This document shows positions 47,822 to 56,049 of a stretch of DNA of 64,000 nt, piece by piece (the first letter of the stretch is position 1; the number at the start of each line of letters is the position of its first letter). This DNA comes from Paenibacillus zeisoli (lineage in GTDB: Bacteria; Bacillota; Bacilli; Paenibacillales; Paenibacillaceae). The stretch is from assembly GCF_003994465.1 (NCBI RefSeq), contig NZ_RZNX01000005.1:62001-126000 (forward strand), written 5' to 3'. Position numbers and translations under genes: made by a program. The notes beneath the pieces are model-generated. The model was given only the letters and a program-made list of their open reading frames with translations. It was not told where the DNA came from and did no database searches.

Positions 47822-48226
47822 ATGGAATGGGCAGAAATCATGGAACGAAGTAACAACTCATTTTGGGGGCATCTCGGAGGACGCGTGTTGAGTGTCGAGA
47901 AGAACAAGGTTGAAGCGGCGCTGACGATTGAGCCACGACACCTGAATTCGATGGGGATTGTCCACGGCGGGGTTCTCTCGTCTCTCATGGATCAGGTGAT
48001 GGGTTTTGCTGTGATTGCAGCAAAGGATGGACGTCAGGGAGTAACGACACATTTGAATGTGAATTTTCTCGCACCGATGGGCCTGGGAGAACTCTTTGTG
48101 ACCGCATATCCCGTGCATGAAACTTACCGGACTCTTACTCTGCACGCTGAGATTCGTGATAAGGATGAGGTCTTGGGCTGCATGGCAACCGCAACTTTCC
48201 GATTACCCAGTGAGAAAAAAAGGTAA
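47822..48226 (+). CDS. PaaI-type hotdog-fold thioesterase
   Basis: A 134-residue hotdog-fold protein with the catalytic-loop pattern NSMGIVHGGVLSSLMDQVMG near residue 42, typical of PaaI/YbdB acyl-CoA thioesterases. The substrate is not evident. I choose ATG 47822 with GGAGG nine bases upstream; the longer open frame begins inside the previous terminator. Confidence 0.87.
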   Translation: MEWAEIMERSNNSFWGHLGGRVLSVEKNKVEAALTIEPRHLNSMGIVHGGVLSSLMDQVMGFAVIAAKDGRQGVTTHLNVNFLAPMGLGELFVTAYPVHETYRTLTLHAEIRDKDEVLGCMATATFRLPSEKKR

Positions 48227-48232
48227 TAAATT

Positions 48233-48242
48233 AGATTAATCT
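48233..48242. promoter_or_regulatory. Perfect palindrome before the Nudix-wHTH gene
   Basis: AGATTAATCT, a 10-base perfect palindrome, lies in the 44-base gap before the Nudix gene. It could be an operator, perhaps for that protein itself. It is short enough to be chance. Confidence 0.3.
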
Positions 48243-48270
48243 TCAGACAAATAAAATGACGTGGTGATGT

Positions 48271-49053
48271 ATGATGACAAATGGACAGGAGCAGAATAGG
48301 CCGCCCTATGATGCGAAGAAGTACAGAACCCCGGACGGAATTCCTGCTGATATTGTGATGTTCACCTTAACGAAGCAGGAGCGACGTGCCGCAACCAAAT
48401 CACTGCCAATATTCGATCTCAAGGTCATGCTGATCCGGCGCAAAAGTTGGCCGTTCGCCGGGGCTTGGGCTCTTCCAGGAGGCTTCTCGCAGGAAGACGA
48501 ATCTCTGTATGAGACAGCCAGCAGAGAATTGATGGAAGAGACAGGAGTAGAAGGTAGGCACCTTGAATATTTGGGCGTGTACAGCAAGCCTGGAAGGGAC
48601 CCCAGGGGATGGATCATCTCCCATGCTTTTTTTGCTTTTGTGGAAGAATGGGTACTTGAGAAGAGAAAGGCGGCCGATGATGCCCAGAAGGTGGGGCTGT
48701 TCACGATGAAGGAGGCGCTTGAAGAGCTGGAGCTTGCTTTTGACCATCGTGAAATCCTTAAGGATGCTTACAAAAGAATACAACAGCAGATGCTTCAAAC
48801 TACAATTGCGAAGCAATTCTTGCCTGAGCATTTCACACTGAGTGAGCTTTATCAGGTTATTCAGACGGTTGTGCCTGATTTTGCAGAGCTTAATTTCATT
48901 CGTAAAATCACCTCAACCCGCAGCAGACAAGGGATTCTGGAGGAAGTAAGAGATGAGAACGGACAGCCTTTGTTGTCCAATCAATATTCCCAGCGGCCCG
49001 CGCAGCTGTACCGATTTACGGATTTTACTCCGCAGTTGTCCATCTACACCTGA
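48271..49053 (+). CDS. Nudix hydrolase with NrtR-like C-terminal winged helix
   Basis: The 260-residue protein has a Nudix domain (about 25-170) with a complete Nudix box at residues 71-93 (G-x5-E-x7-REL-x-EE-x-G-V). The C-terminal part (about 185-260, SELYQVIQTVVPDFAELNF, then LEEVRDENG and LYRFT) looks like the winged-helix domain of NrtR, a repressor of NAD genes. pncA and pncB follow on the same strand. It may be an ADP-ribose or ADP-ribose-like pyrophosphatase, a regulator, or both; the intact box argues for catalysis. Confidence 0.85.
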   Translation: MMTNGQEQNRPPYDAKKYRTPDGIPADIVMFTLTKQERRAATKSLPIFDLKVMLIRRKSWPFAGAWALPGGFSQEDESLYETASRELMEETGVEGRHLEYLGVYSKPGRDPRGWIISHAFFAFVEEWVLEKRKAADDAQKVGLFTMKEALEELELAFDHREILKDAYKRIQQQMLQTTIAKQFLPEHFTLSELYQVIQTVVPDFAELNFIRKITSTRSRQGILEEVRDENGQPLLSNQYSQRPAQLYRFTDFTPQLSIYT

Positions 49054-49086
49054 TTTTTGGGGATAAACTAATAAAGGAGATGACCT

Positions 49087-49635
49087 ATGAAAGCCTTAAT
49101 CGTGATTGATTTCACTAATGATTTTGTGAATGGCAGTCTCCCTGTAGGAGAGCCGGCTGTCCTGATTGAGCCTGTGGTATCCAAGATGACCGAACAATAT
49201 GTTCGCCAGGGTGATTTCGTGGTCATGGCAGTTGATATGCATGAAGCAGGAGATCCTTATCACCCGGAGACCCGGCTTTTTCCGCCTCACAATATTCGGG
49301 GAACCGAGGGACGGGAGCTTTTTGGTTCCTTGGGGCAGGTATATGAGGATCATAAGCAGCAGATTTATTGGATGGATAAGACGCGTTACAGCGCTTTCTG
49401 CGGAACAGACCTTGAACTGCGGCTTCGCGAACGGGGGATTAAGGAAGTTCATCTGATCGGGGTGTGTACAGATATCTGTGTGCTGCATACCGCAGTGGAT
49501 GCTTATAACAAAGGATTCAGAATCACCGTGTTCGAGGATGCTGTTGCCAGCTTTAATGAAGCAGGACATCACTGGGCACTGGGGCATTTCAAAGGCAGTC
49601 TTGGTGCTGAAGTCAAGCACAGTGAACAAGCCTAA
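49087..49635 (+). CDS. pncA: Nicotinamidase (isochorismatase-fold)
   Basis: PncA deamidates nicotinamide to nicotinate for NAD salvage. The 182-residue protein keeps the catalytic triad of the family: D8 in VIDFTNDF, K98 in DKTRYSAF and C131 in GVCTDICVLHTA. A strong AAAGGAGATGACCT precedes the ATG. Placement before pncB makes nicotinamide the likely substrate rather than isochorismate. Confidence 0.9.
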   Translation: MKALIVIDFTNDFVNGSLPVGEPAVLIEPVVSKMTEQYVRQGDFVVMAVDMHEAGDPYHPETRLFPPHNIRGTEGRELFGSLGQVYEDHKQQIYWMDKTRYSAFCGTDLELRLRERGIKEVHLIGVCTDICVLHTAVDAYNKGFRITVFEDAVASFNEAGHHWALGHFKGSLGAEVKHSEQA

Positions 49636-49678
49636 TTAACTGTCTGCACTTGAGGCAGGAAGCGAGAGGAAGAGAGAC

Positions 49679-51136
49679 ATGCAAACCAATAGCTTAGCGC
49701 TTCATACCGATAAATATCAGATCAATATGATTTATGCACACTGGATGAATGGAACCCATTTAAGAAAGGCCGTCTTTGAGGCTTATTTCCGCAAGCTGCC
49801 GTTCGGGAACGGATATGCTGTATTCGCCGGGCTTGAGCGAATTGTTAGCTATATTAACAATCTGCACTTCACGGAACAGGATTTGGCCTACTTGGCCAAG
49901 CAGGAAGAGAATTACAAGCCGGAATTTCTGGATCTGCTCCGCAGCTTCAAATTTCACGGAAGCATACACTCCATGCGTGAAGGTGCATTGGTATTCCCGA
50001 ATGAGCCACTAATTCGTGTGGAAGGCAATATTATGGAGACTCAGCTTATAGAGACTGCAATACTTAATTTCATGAACTATCAGACCTTGATTGCAACCAA
50101 AGCTTCCCGAATCAAACAGGTAGCAGAGCAGGATGTGCTGCTTGAATTCGGAACCCGCAGAGCCCAGGAAGCGGATGCCGCAGTCTGGGGAGCACGGGCT
50201 TCATACATATCCGGATTCGATGCGACCTCCAATATGCTCGCAGGTGAATTGTTCGGAATTCCGACCAAGGGGACCCATGCCCATTCCTGGGTACAGCTGT
50301 TCGATAATGAACAGGAAGCCTTCGAGATGTACGCCAAAGCTATGCCGGATCAGGTTACCCTGCTGGTCGATACTTTTGATACCCTGAAGAGCGGAGTTCC
50401 TCATGCCATTCAGACAGCGAAGCATCTGGAGTCTATAGGCAAACGAATGGTTGGAATTAGACTAGACAGCGGGGATTTGGCATACTTGTCCATTCAAGCC
50501 CGCAAAATGCTGGATGAAGCAGGTCTGGACTATGTGAAAATAGTGGCATCTAATGATCTGGATGAGAATACTATCTTCAACCTCAAAGCACAGGGAGCCA
50601 AAATTGATATTTGGGGCGTAGGCACCCAGTTGATCACTGCGGCAGACCAGCCAGCCTTGGGCGGAGTCTACAAGCTTGTTGAACGAGAGAAGGACGGCAA
50701 GATGGAGCCTACGATCAAGATCTCGGGGAATCCGGAAAAAGTCACAACCCCAGGCAAAAAGGAAGTCTATCGCATTATCAGCAGCGGCAGCAACAAGGCC
50801 ATTGCGGATTATATTAACCTTCCTCATGAGGAGAATCCTAAGGCAGGCGGCAAATTGAAATTGATTAATCCGCTGCATCCTTACCTCCAGAAGACCGTTA
50901 AGCATTTCAATGCTGTTAAGCTGCTGGAACCGATCTTTGTAGAAGGGAAGCTTGTCTATGAGCTTCCAACGCTTGAGCAGATTCGCGATTATCATAAGGA
51001 GCAGATGCAGTTGTTCTGGCCTGAGTATCTGCGTAAGCTGAACCCTGAAATATACCGGGTCAGCTTAAGCCAGGAGACCCTGGATATGAAGCAAAAACTG
51101 CTTGAGGCGTATTTGGAACCTGACCTCGAGGAATAG
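49679..51136 (+). CDS. pncB: Nicotinate phosphoribosyltransferase
   Basis: PncB turns nicotinate and PRPP into nicotinate mononucleotide. The 485-residue protein starts NSLALHTDKYQINMIYAHW and has EFGTRRAQ near residue 158, GTHAHSWVQLF near 202 and VGIRLDSGDLAYLS near 260, all conserved in the family. It follows pncA by 43 bases and ends the NAD salvage group. Confidence 0.96.
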   Translation: MQTNSLALHTDKYQINMIYAHWMNGTHLRKAVFEAYFRKLPFGNGYAVFAGLERIVSYINNLHFTEQDLAYLAKQEENYKPEFLDLLRSFKFHGSIHSMREGALVFPNEPLIRVEGNIMETQLIETAILNFMNYQTLIATKASRIKQVAEQDVLLEFGTRRAQEADAAVWGARASYISGFDATSNMLAGELFGIPTKGTHAHSWVQLFDNEQEAFEMYAKAMPDQVTLLVDTFDTLKSGVPHAIQTAKHLESIGKRMVGIRLDSGDLAYLSIQARKMLDEAGLDYVKIVASNDLDENTIFNLKAQGAKIDIWGVGTQLITAADQPALGGVYKLVEREKDGKMEPTIKISGNPEKVTTPGKKEVYRIISSGSNKAIADYINLPHEENPKAGGKLKLINPLHPYLQKTVKHFNAVKLLEPIFVEGKLVYELPTLEQIRDYHKEQMQLFWPEYLRKLNPEIYRVSLSQETLDMKQKLLEAYLEPDLEE

Positions 51137-51271
51137 ACGGTTCCCGATTATTTCTCGGGAAAGCGCAGGAAATTCGGAAATCCAGCGTAACTCGACATGG
51201 ATCATTCGAGAAGCGGGGATTAACGGGGGATTTTGACATTAAATCTAGCGAGTTGTTCAGGAGGAAATCAC

Positions 51272-52270
51272 ATGGATGCTTCTTTTCGCGCATTTCGGGT
51301 ACACCAGGATGAGCAGGGGTTCCGCGCTCTTGTGGAGGAGATCGGGCAGCAGGATCTCCCGCAAGGAGAAGTCCTGATCAAGGTACAGTATTCCAGTGTC
51401 AACTATAAAGATGGTTTGGCAAGTATTCCAGAAGGCAAAATTGTGCAGCGGTATCCGTTCATTCCGGGGATCGACCTGGCTGGCGAAGTGATTGAGCCAG
51501 GGAACAGTGAATTTAGGCCAGGAGATCAGGTGCTCTGCACAGGATACGGGCTTGGTGTGTCGCATGAAGGCGGGTACGCCGAATACGCAAGGCTGCCGGC
51601 CGAATGGCTAGTCCGCCGGCCGGACGGCCTCTCGGCCAAGGAAGCCATGGCCATTGGCACGGCCGGCTTCACAACGGCGCTCTCGGCGGAGCTGCTGCTG
51701 CGCAGCGGGCTTACGCCGGAGAAGGGCCCCGTTCTTGTCACCGGGGCCACCGGCGGTGTGGGCAGCATGGCCGTCGACATCCTCTCGAAGCTGGGCTTCG
51801 AGGTGACGGCCAGCACAGGCAAAGCCCCGCAGGAGGCGATGCTGCGGGACTTGGGCGCGGCGGGCGTGATCTCGCGCGCCGAGCTTGCTGCAAGCGCGGC
51901 CAAGGGCGCGCTTGGCCGGGAGCAGTGGGCCGCCGTGGTGGATCCTGTCGGCGGCCCGGGCACCGGTGAGCTGCTCAAGGTGATCCGGTATGGCGGAGCT
52001 ATCGCCCTGTCCGGTATGACGGGCGGCGGTAAGTTCGACGCCACCGTGTATCCTTTCATACTGCGCGGAATTCAGCTGCTGGGGATTGACTCGGTCATGT
52101 GTCCGATGCCGCTGCGCCAGAAGCTGTGGGATCAGCTCTCCGGGGAATGGAAGCCGGAACGGGTTCTCAAGCGGGCAATCAGCGAGTTCAGCCTAGAAGA
52201 GCTGCCTAGGGCGCTTAAGGTCGTACTCGCCGGGGAAGCGGTAGGTAGACAAGTGGTAAGACTCGGCTGA
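51272..52270 (+). CDS. YhdH/YhfP-family quinone oxidoreductase (MDR)
   Basis: A zinc-free medium-chain dehydrogenase of 332 residues with GATGGVGSMAVDILSKLGFE as NADPH-binding motif near residue 155. The family includes acrylyl-CoA reductases. ATG 51272 follows CAGGAGGAAATCAC. The central part (about 51590-51970) is strikingly GC-rich: 46 of 60 bases in 51841-51900 are G or C, far above the neighbours, and codons end mostly in G or C. The protein reads as a normal family member through this part. Confidence 0.9.
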   Translation: MDASFRAFRVHQDEQGFRALVEEIGQQDLPQGEVLIKVQYSSVNYKDGLASIPEGKIVQRYPFIPGIDLAGEVIEPGNSEFRPGDQVLCTGYGLGVSHEGGYAEYARLPAEWLVRRPDGLSAKEAMAIGTAGFTTALSAELLLRSGLTPEKGPVLVTGATGGVGSMAVDILSKLGFEVTASTGKAPQEAMLRDLGAAGVISRAELAASAAKGALGREQWAAVVDPVGGPGTGELLKVIRYGGAIALSGMTGGGKFDATVYPFILRGIQLLGIDSVMCPMPLRQKLWDQLSGEWKPERVLKRAISEFSLEELPRALKVVLAGEAVGRQVVRLG

Positions 52271-52296
52271 TTCAAGCCTAATCTCAATCTAATGCG

Positions 52297-52330
52297 AAAA
52301 CACTTCTGTCTCTATTGACAGAAGTGTTTT
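52297..52330. terminator. Bidirectional terminator between MDR gene and moaB
   Basis: AAAACACTTCTGTC and its perfect complement form a 14-bp stem with a 6-base loop; A4 and T4 at the ends serve both converging genes. Confidence 0.88.
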
Positions 52331-52343
52331 GTGTTATGCCGTA

Positions 52344-52859
52344 TTATTTCTTGTATATTTCACGCATGACATGGCGCAGCTCCGGAAGAATGATCCGCTC
52401 CATCGCCAGCTTAACCGCACCTTTAGAGCCAGGCATAGAGAAGACGGCCGTAGTGCCGATTGTACCGGCAATAGCCCGGCTCAAGATGGCTGCAGAACCA
52501 ATATCCTCGGTGAAGCTTAAGTATCTGAATATTTCTCCAAATCCGGGCAGTTCCTTGTTCAGAAGACTTCGGACTGCTTCATAAGTCGTATCTCGCGGAG
52601 CGATGCCGGTACCTCCGGTTAGGAGAACAGCTTCTATTGCCGGATTTGCGGCCGCTTCTCTAAGCAGCTGACGAATATCATCATAGTCATCCTGAACGAT
52701 CCGGTATCCTTCGATCACATAACCGTGCTCTTCAAGCAGGCTTTTCATTAGCGTGCCGCTGCTATCGGTTTCTGGAGTGCGGGTATCCGATACCGTGATA
52801 ACCATACATCTGACAGAGCGTGGAGCTTCACTGCGGTGTTCATCTACAGATCTGAGCAT
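52344..52859 (-). CDS. moaB: Molybdenum cofactor biosynthesis protein B
   Basis: MoaB/MogA-type proteins adenylylate molybdopterin. The 171-residue product has VITVSDTRTPETDSSG near residue 20 and LLTGGTGIAPRDTTYE near 80, the molybdopterin-binding signature. No other Moco genes are in the window, so the enzyme stands alone here. Confidence 0.93.
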   Translation of the reverse strand: MLRSVDEHRSEAPRSVRCMVITVSDTRTPETDSSGTLMKSLLEEHGYVIEGYRIVQDDYDDIRQLLREAAANPAIEAVLLTGGTGIAPRDTTYEAVRSLLNKELPGFGEIFRYLSFTEDIGSAAILSRAIAGTIGTTAVFSMPGSKGAVKLAMERIILPELRHVMREIYKK

Positions 52860-53046
52860 AGTAACCTTCTCGCTTTCTTGTTGAGGAATTTAAGAGAGTT
52901 ATAGATGGGCATATCCTATTCTAGCACAAACTATAGACTTACCCTAAAAGGAAGAGTCTTTACCTCTCATCGATCCTGTCGCTTGCATCCATAATCTGCA
53001 TGTAGTAAACTCGCTTTCAAGGTTTATTGACAAGGGCGGAGGAGAA

Positions 53047-54021
53047 ATGATGAACGTGGAACAACAACAAGTGATACCTGTGTATATTTTATCCGGATTT
53101 CTGGGCAGCGGTAAGACGACACTGCTTCAGCAGCTCATTACTTACTGGAAGAATCAAGGCCTTAGGCCAGCTGTAGTTATGAATGAAATTGGAGATGTGA
53201 ACCTGGATGGTCTTCTTGTGGAAGAGGAAGTTCCCATGGCTGAGATGCTTAGCGGGTGTATCTGCTGTTCCATTCGTGCGGACTTAAGCAGTGAAATGTC
53301 CGAGCTGATCGCCAAGGAAAAGCCTGACGTGGTCGTAATTGAAGCCACAGGCGCAGCTAACCCGATGGAGGTTCTTGATGCGGTTGCAGAGGTCGCGCTT
53401 TATCAGAAGCTGGAGATCAAGCCGATGATTACGGTCGTGGATGCACCTCATTTACTTGAACTGGCGAGAACTCAGAAGGGGAAGACCTACCGGCTGATGC
53501 AGGAGCAGATTCGCTGCGGATCGGTGCTGATTTTGAACAAAATCGATAGAGTGGATCAGGAAGAGGCGGACGAGCTGCGCGGGCAGCTTGCAAGCTGGAA
53601 CTCTTTTGCAAGGATTATTCCGGCTGTGAAGTGTCAGGTTAATCTGTCTGAGCTGCTCCAGTTCCAAGGCGGTCATCAGGAGTCCGATCACAGAGAGCAT
53701 GATCACACTCATGCCTCGCATGAACATGTCACCGTGTATACGCACTACTTCCGGTCTGCCGTAAATAGTGAATTGTTCGAGCAATTCATCAAAGAGCTGC
53801 CAAGAGACATCTACCGGGGCAAGGGGGTCCTGACATTCTCGGATACTTCCAGCCGTTTCTTATTTCAGTATGCTTACCGTGAATCGGATTATATGAGGAT
53901 TAACCCACAAGGCAATATACCGGATGTCGCGGTGTTTATCGGGGAGCATTTTGACAAGCAGTTGCTGGCAAGCCGATTGATAGAGCTGGAGGAAAGCGTA
54001 AAATCCTCTGGTAGTATCTAG
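53047..54021 (+). CDS. CobW/COG0523 family GTPase metallochaperone
   Basis: The 324-residue protein has Walker A GFLGSGKTT near residue 19, the metal-binding CxCC motif in SGCICCSIRAD near 76, NKID near 165 and a C-terminal CobW domain. A His-rich stretch (HREHDHTHASHEH) near 215-230 joins the two halves. Such proteins deliver zinc or other metals to client enzymes. GGAGGAG precedes the ATG. I see no Zur box upstream, so the metal is not settled. The next gene encodes a Cys-rich protein. Confidence 0.88.
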   Translation: MMNVEQQQVIPVYILSGFLGSGKTTLLQQLITYWKNQGLRPAVVMNEIGDVNLDGLLVEEEVPMAEMLSGCICCSIRADLSSEMSELIAKEKPDVVVIEATGAANPMEVLDAVAEVALYQKLEIKPMITVVDAPHLLELARTQKGKTYRLMQEQIRCGSVLILNKIDRVDQEEADELRGQLASWNSFARIIPAVKCQVNLSELLQFQGGHQESDHREHDHTHASHEHVTVYTHYFRSAVNSELFEQFIKELPRDIYRGKGVLTFSDTSSRFLFQYAYRESDYMRINPQGNIPDVAVFIGEHFDKQLLASRLIELEESVKSSGSI

Positions 54022-54122
54022 GAATTTGGCAGGGTCTCGTTTCAACTGGGACGGAGTACGGTAATTACATAGTAAGAAAATCGAGCATATTCGAGAACAA
54101 ATGTTCAGGAGGATTGGTTATT

Positions 54123-54455
54123 ATGACTCAAGATCAACAATATCGCGAATTTATAGATGCCAGCCTGGAGTGTATGAATGCTTGTAATTACTGTTATGTC
54201 TCTAGCTTGAAGGAATATGAATTAGCTTCGCTAAGAGACTGTATCCGTCTTGTGCGGGAATGTGCTGACATTTGTATGTTTACAGCTGATGCCTTATCTC
54301 GTGGAACCATTTTTGCAAAAGAAATTATGGAGCTGTGTGCCAAAGCATGCGAAGCATGTGCCAAGGAGTGCTCTCAGCATGAGCATGATCACTGCCAAAA
54401 GTGCGCCGATGCTTGCAAGCGGATGATTGAGCTTAGCTGTGTACATAGTGCCTAA
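54123..54455 (+). CDS. Cys-rich four-helix bundle, cytosolic copper storage-like protein
   Basis: A 110-residue helical protein with many Cys arranged as CxxxC or CxxC repeats: LECMNACNYC, ECADIC, LCAKACEACAKEC and HCQKCADAC. This is the DUF326/Csp pattern, in which Cys line the core of a four-helix bundle and hold Cu(I). No export signal is present, as in the cytosolic Csp3 type. I choose ATG 54123 with GGAGG ten bases upstream. It lies 100 bases after the CobW gene. Confidence 0.85.
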   Translation: MTQDQQYREFIDASLECMNACNYCYVSSLKEYELASLRDCIRLVRECADICMFTADALSRGTIFAKEIMELCAKACEACAKECSQHEHDHCQKCADACKRMIELSCVHSA

Positions 54456-54743
54456 CTGAACTCACTGACATGGCAGTAGACACCACCAGGCAGCCAGCGC
54501 AGCCGGGGATAGTCCATCGTCTCCTATACACCTAACTTCCACAGAGTGGAAGGAATCTGGATGATCCGTGAGGATATGTAAGGATTTCTATAAATATGGA
54601 CGGACCTGCTTCTTCCATTCTAACTCAGCTGACCTGAGCTAATCTTTTGACGGTATAGTCCGTTTTACCAACAAAGGAATTGTCTTTATACTTGATCTTG
54701 TGGGTTCATTGCTCGCAAAGAAACGAAAGAGGAGATGGCATAC
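54456..54743. other. Intergenic region without a supported gene
   Basis: The 288 bases hold a small hairpin (CTTCCAC/GTGGAAG near 54537) and no open frame I can support. A TTGACG near 54646 lacks a matching -10 at normal distance. Confidence 0.5.
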
Positions 54744-54920
54744 TTGGCTTATGATGAAGTGTTGGAACGCCGAAGTGAAATGTTGAGACGACGGATTGGC
54801 GAGATGATCGTCAAGGAGAACCAATATGGATTAGGAAATCAAGAGGGTCATTTTCTACAGCGTATGATTCGGGAATGGCACCAAACCGAGTTTGAAATGA
54901 ATGGCAAAACACTGAGTTAA
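54744..54920 (+). CDS. Small protein of unknown function
   Basis: A 58-residue open frame from TTG 54744 (AYDEVLERRSEMLRRRIGEM) with GAGGAG nine bases upstream and a strong terminator directly after. Arg- and Glu-rich, helical, no recognised motif. ATG 54735 in the same frame is too close to the binding site. The binding site plus terminator make it a likely gene. Confidence 0.6.
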   Translation: MAYDEVLERRSEMLRRRIGEMIVKENQYGLGNQEGHFLQRMIREWHQTEFEMNGKTLS

Positions 54921-54925
54921 TGAGA

Positions 54926-54974
54926 CCAGGCCGGCAGATCGTGATTTATGCGATTTGCTGGCCTGGATTTTTTT
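54926..54974 (+). terminator. Intrinsic terminator after the small gene
   Basis: CCAGGCCGGCAGATCG pairs with CGATTTGCTGGCCTGG over 16 positions with few mismatches, followed by A and T7. Confidence 0.9.
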
Positions 54975-55025
54975 CATAGAAGAAGTAGCAACCCGAGATA
55001 AATATACGGAAAATGGCCATTGTAA

Positions 55026-55925
55026 TTAAGATAAAACATCTTGGGCGAAACGTTCGATGAACCGCCGTGCACTCTTGGTTAAATATCGTTCCTTTAGCCA
55101 CACTAAGCCTACGTCCGATTGAAAATGAGCATCCGATAATTGTACCGTTCGGATCTGGGGAATAGGGAATGCACTCATGACCGACTCCGGCAGTACGGTA
55201 GCGCCGATTCCAGCAGCAACAAGGGCTATAATAATGGCCACACTGGAGCATTCGCATATGATATTGGGCTCGAATCCATGTCTTCTGCATTCCTGCAGGA
55301 CTTGTTCGTGCATGCGTGTGGTCTGATCTGTCTTCAGGGTGAGAAAGGGCAGGTCCGCCAACTCACGCATATTCATGGTCCGGAGACTGCCTGCCTGGAA
55401 CGATTCGCTTGGAACGACAGCAACATAAGGATCCGAAGGAAGAGGCAGAACCTCGAATTGTTCATTCAAATCTGCTTCAAAAGGAAGCCGGGCGACGATG
55501 AGTTCAATCATGCCTTTAGCCAGCTGGTCACCCAGTAGAAAGTGATCTCCCTCCATAATCTTGAATGTAATCTTGGGATACTGTTCACGGAATAATTCAA
55601 TAGGACGGGGGAGCAGGGAAATACAAGACACTACAGATCCGATGGATAGGGAGCCTTGGATCCCTTCGTTGTGTTCCTTCACTTCCTTTATCGTTTCGTT
55701 GAATTGGAGCAGGAGCGATTCAGAGCGTTCCTTTAATAGTTCTCCTGACGGAGTAAGACGAAGAGTCTTTCCACTGCGGTCAAAAAGAGTGACACCCAGC
55801 TCCTGCTCAATCAGCTTGAGCTGTCTGCTTAGTGGAGGCTGCTCCATGTTGAGCACTCTGGCTGCCTTTGTAATCTGACCTTCTCTTGCAATAGCAAGAA
55901 AATAACGCATTTGTCTCAAATCCAT
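55026..55925 (-). CDS. LysR-family transcriptional regulator
   Basis: The 299-residue protein starts DLRQMRYFLAIAREGQITKA, the winged-HTH of LysR regulators, and has a two-lobed effector domain (about 90-295). It is transcribed away from ilvE across a gap that contains an AT-rich palindrome. LysR proteins often control the divergent gene, but the effector is unknown. Confidence 0.92.
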   Translation of the reverse strand: MDLRQMRYFLAIAREGQITKAARVLNMEQPPLSRQLKLIEQELGVTLFDRSGKTLRLTPSGELLKERSESLLLQFNETIKEVKEHNEGIQGSLSIGSVVSCISLLPRPIELFREQYPKITFKIMEGDHFLLGDQLAKGMIELIVARLPFEADLNEQFEVLPLPSDPYVAVVPSESFQAGSLRTMNMRELADLPFLTLKTDQTTRMHEQVLQECRRHGFEPNIICECSSVAIIIALVAAGIGATVLPESVMSAFPIPQIRTVQLSDAHFQSDVGLVWLKERYLTKSARRFIERFAQDVLS

Positions 55926-55943
55926 AAGGTCCGCACTCCTTAT

Positions 55944-55958
55944 ATACTTAAAAAGTAT
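55944..55958. promoter_or_regulatory. LysR-type operator candidate
   Basis: ATACTTAAAAAGTAT is a 15-base dyad of the T-N11-A type bound by LysR proteins. It lies 19 bases before the LysR start codon and about 90 before ilvE. Confidence 0.5.
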
Positions 55959-56049
55959 GGAATTCCGATAAAATTGATCCTTTTCAATATGTATGAAGTA
56001 ATGATAACATTTAATTAATTAATGTGCAGCAGTGAAGGAGCGTTATGAG

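Noticed and set aside
51526..52059. A 177-codon frame opposite the MDR gene
   Set aside because: GC-rich sequence lacks stops by composition; the plus-strand frame carries the family motifs.
52860..53046. Zur or other metal-regulator operator before the CobW gene
   Set aside because: No Zur-like or CsoR-like dyad could be recognised in this gap.
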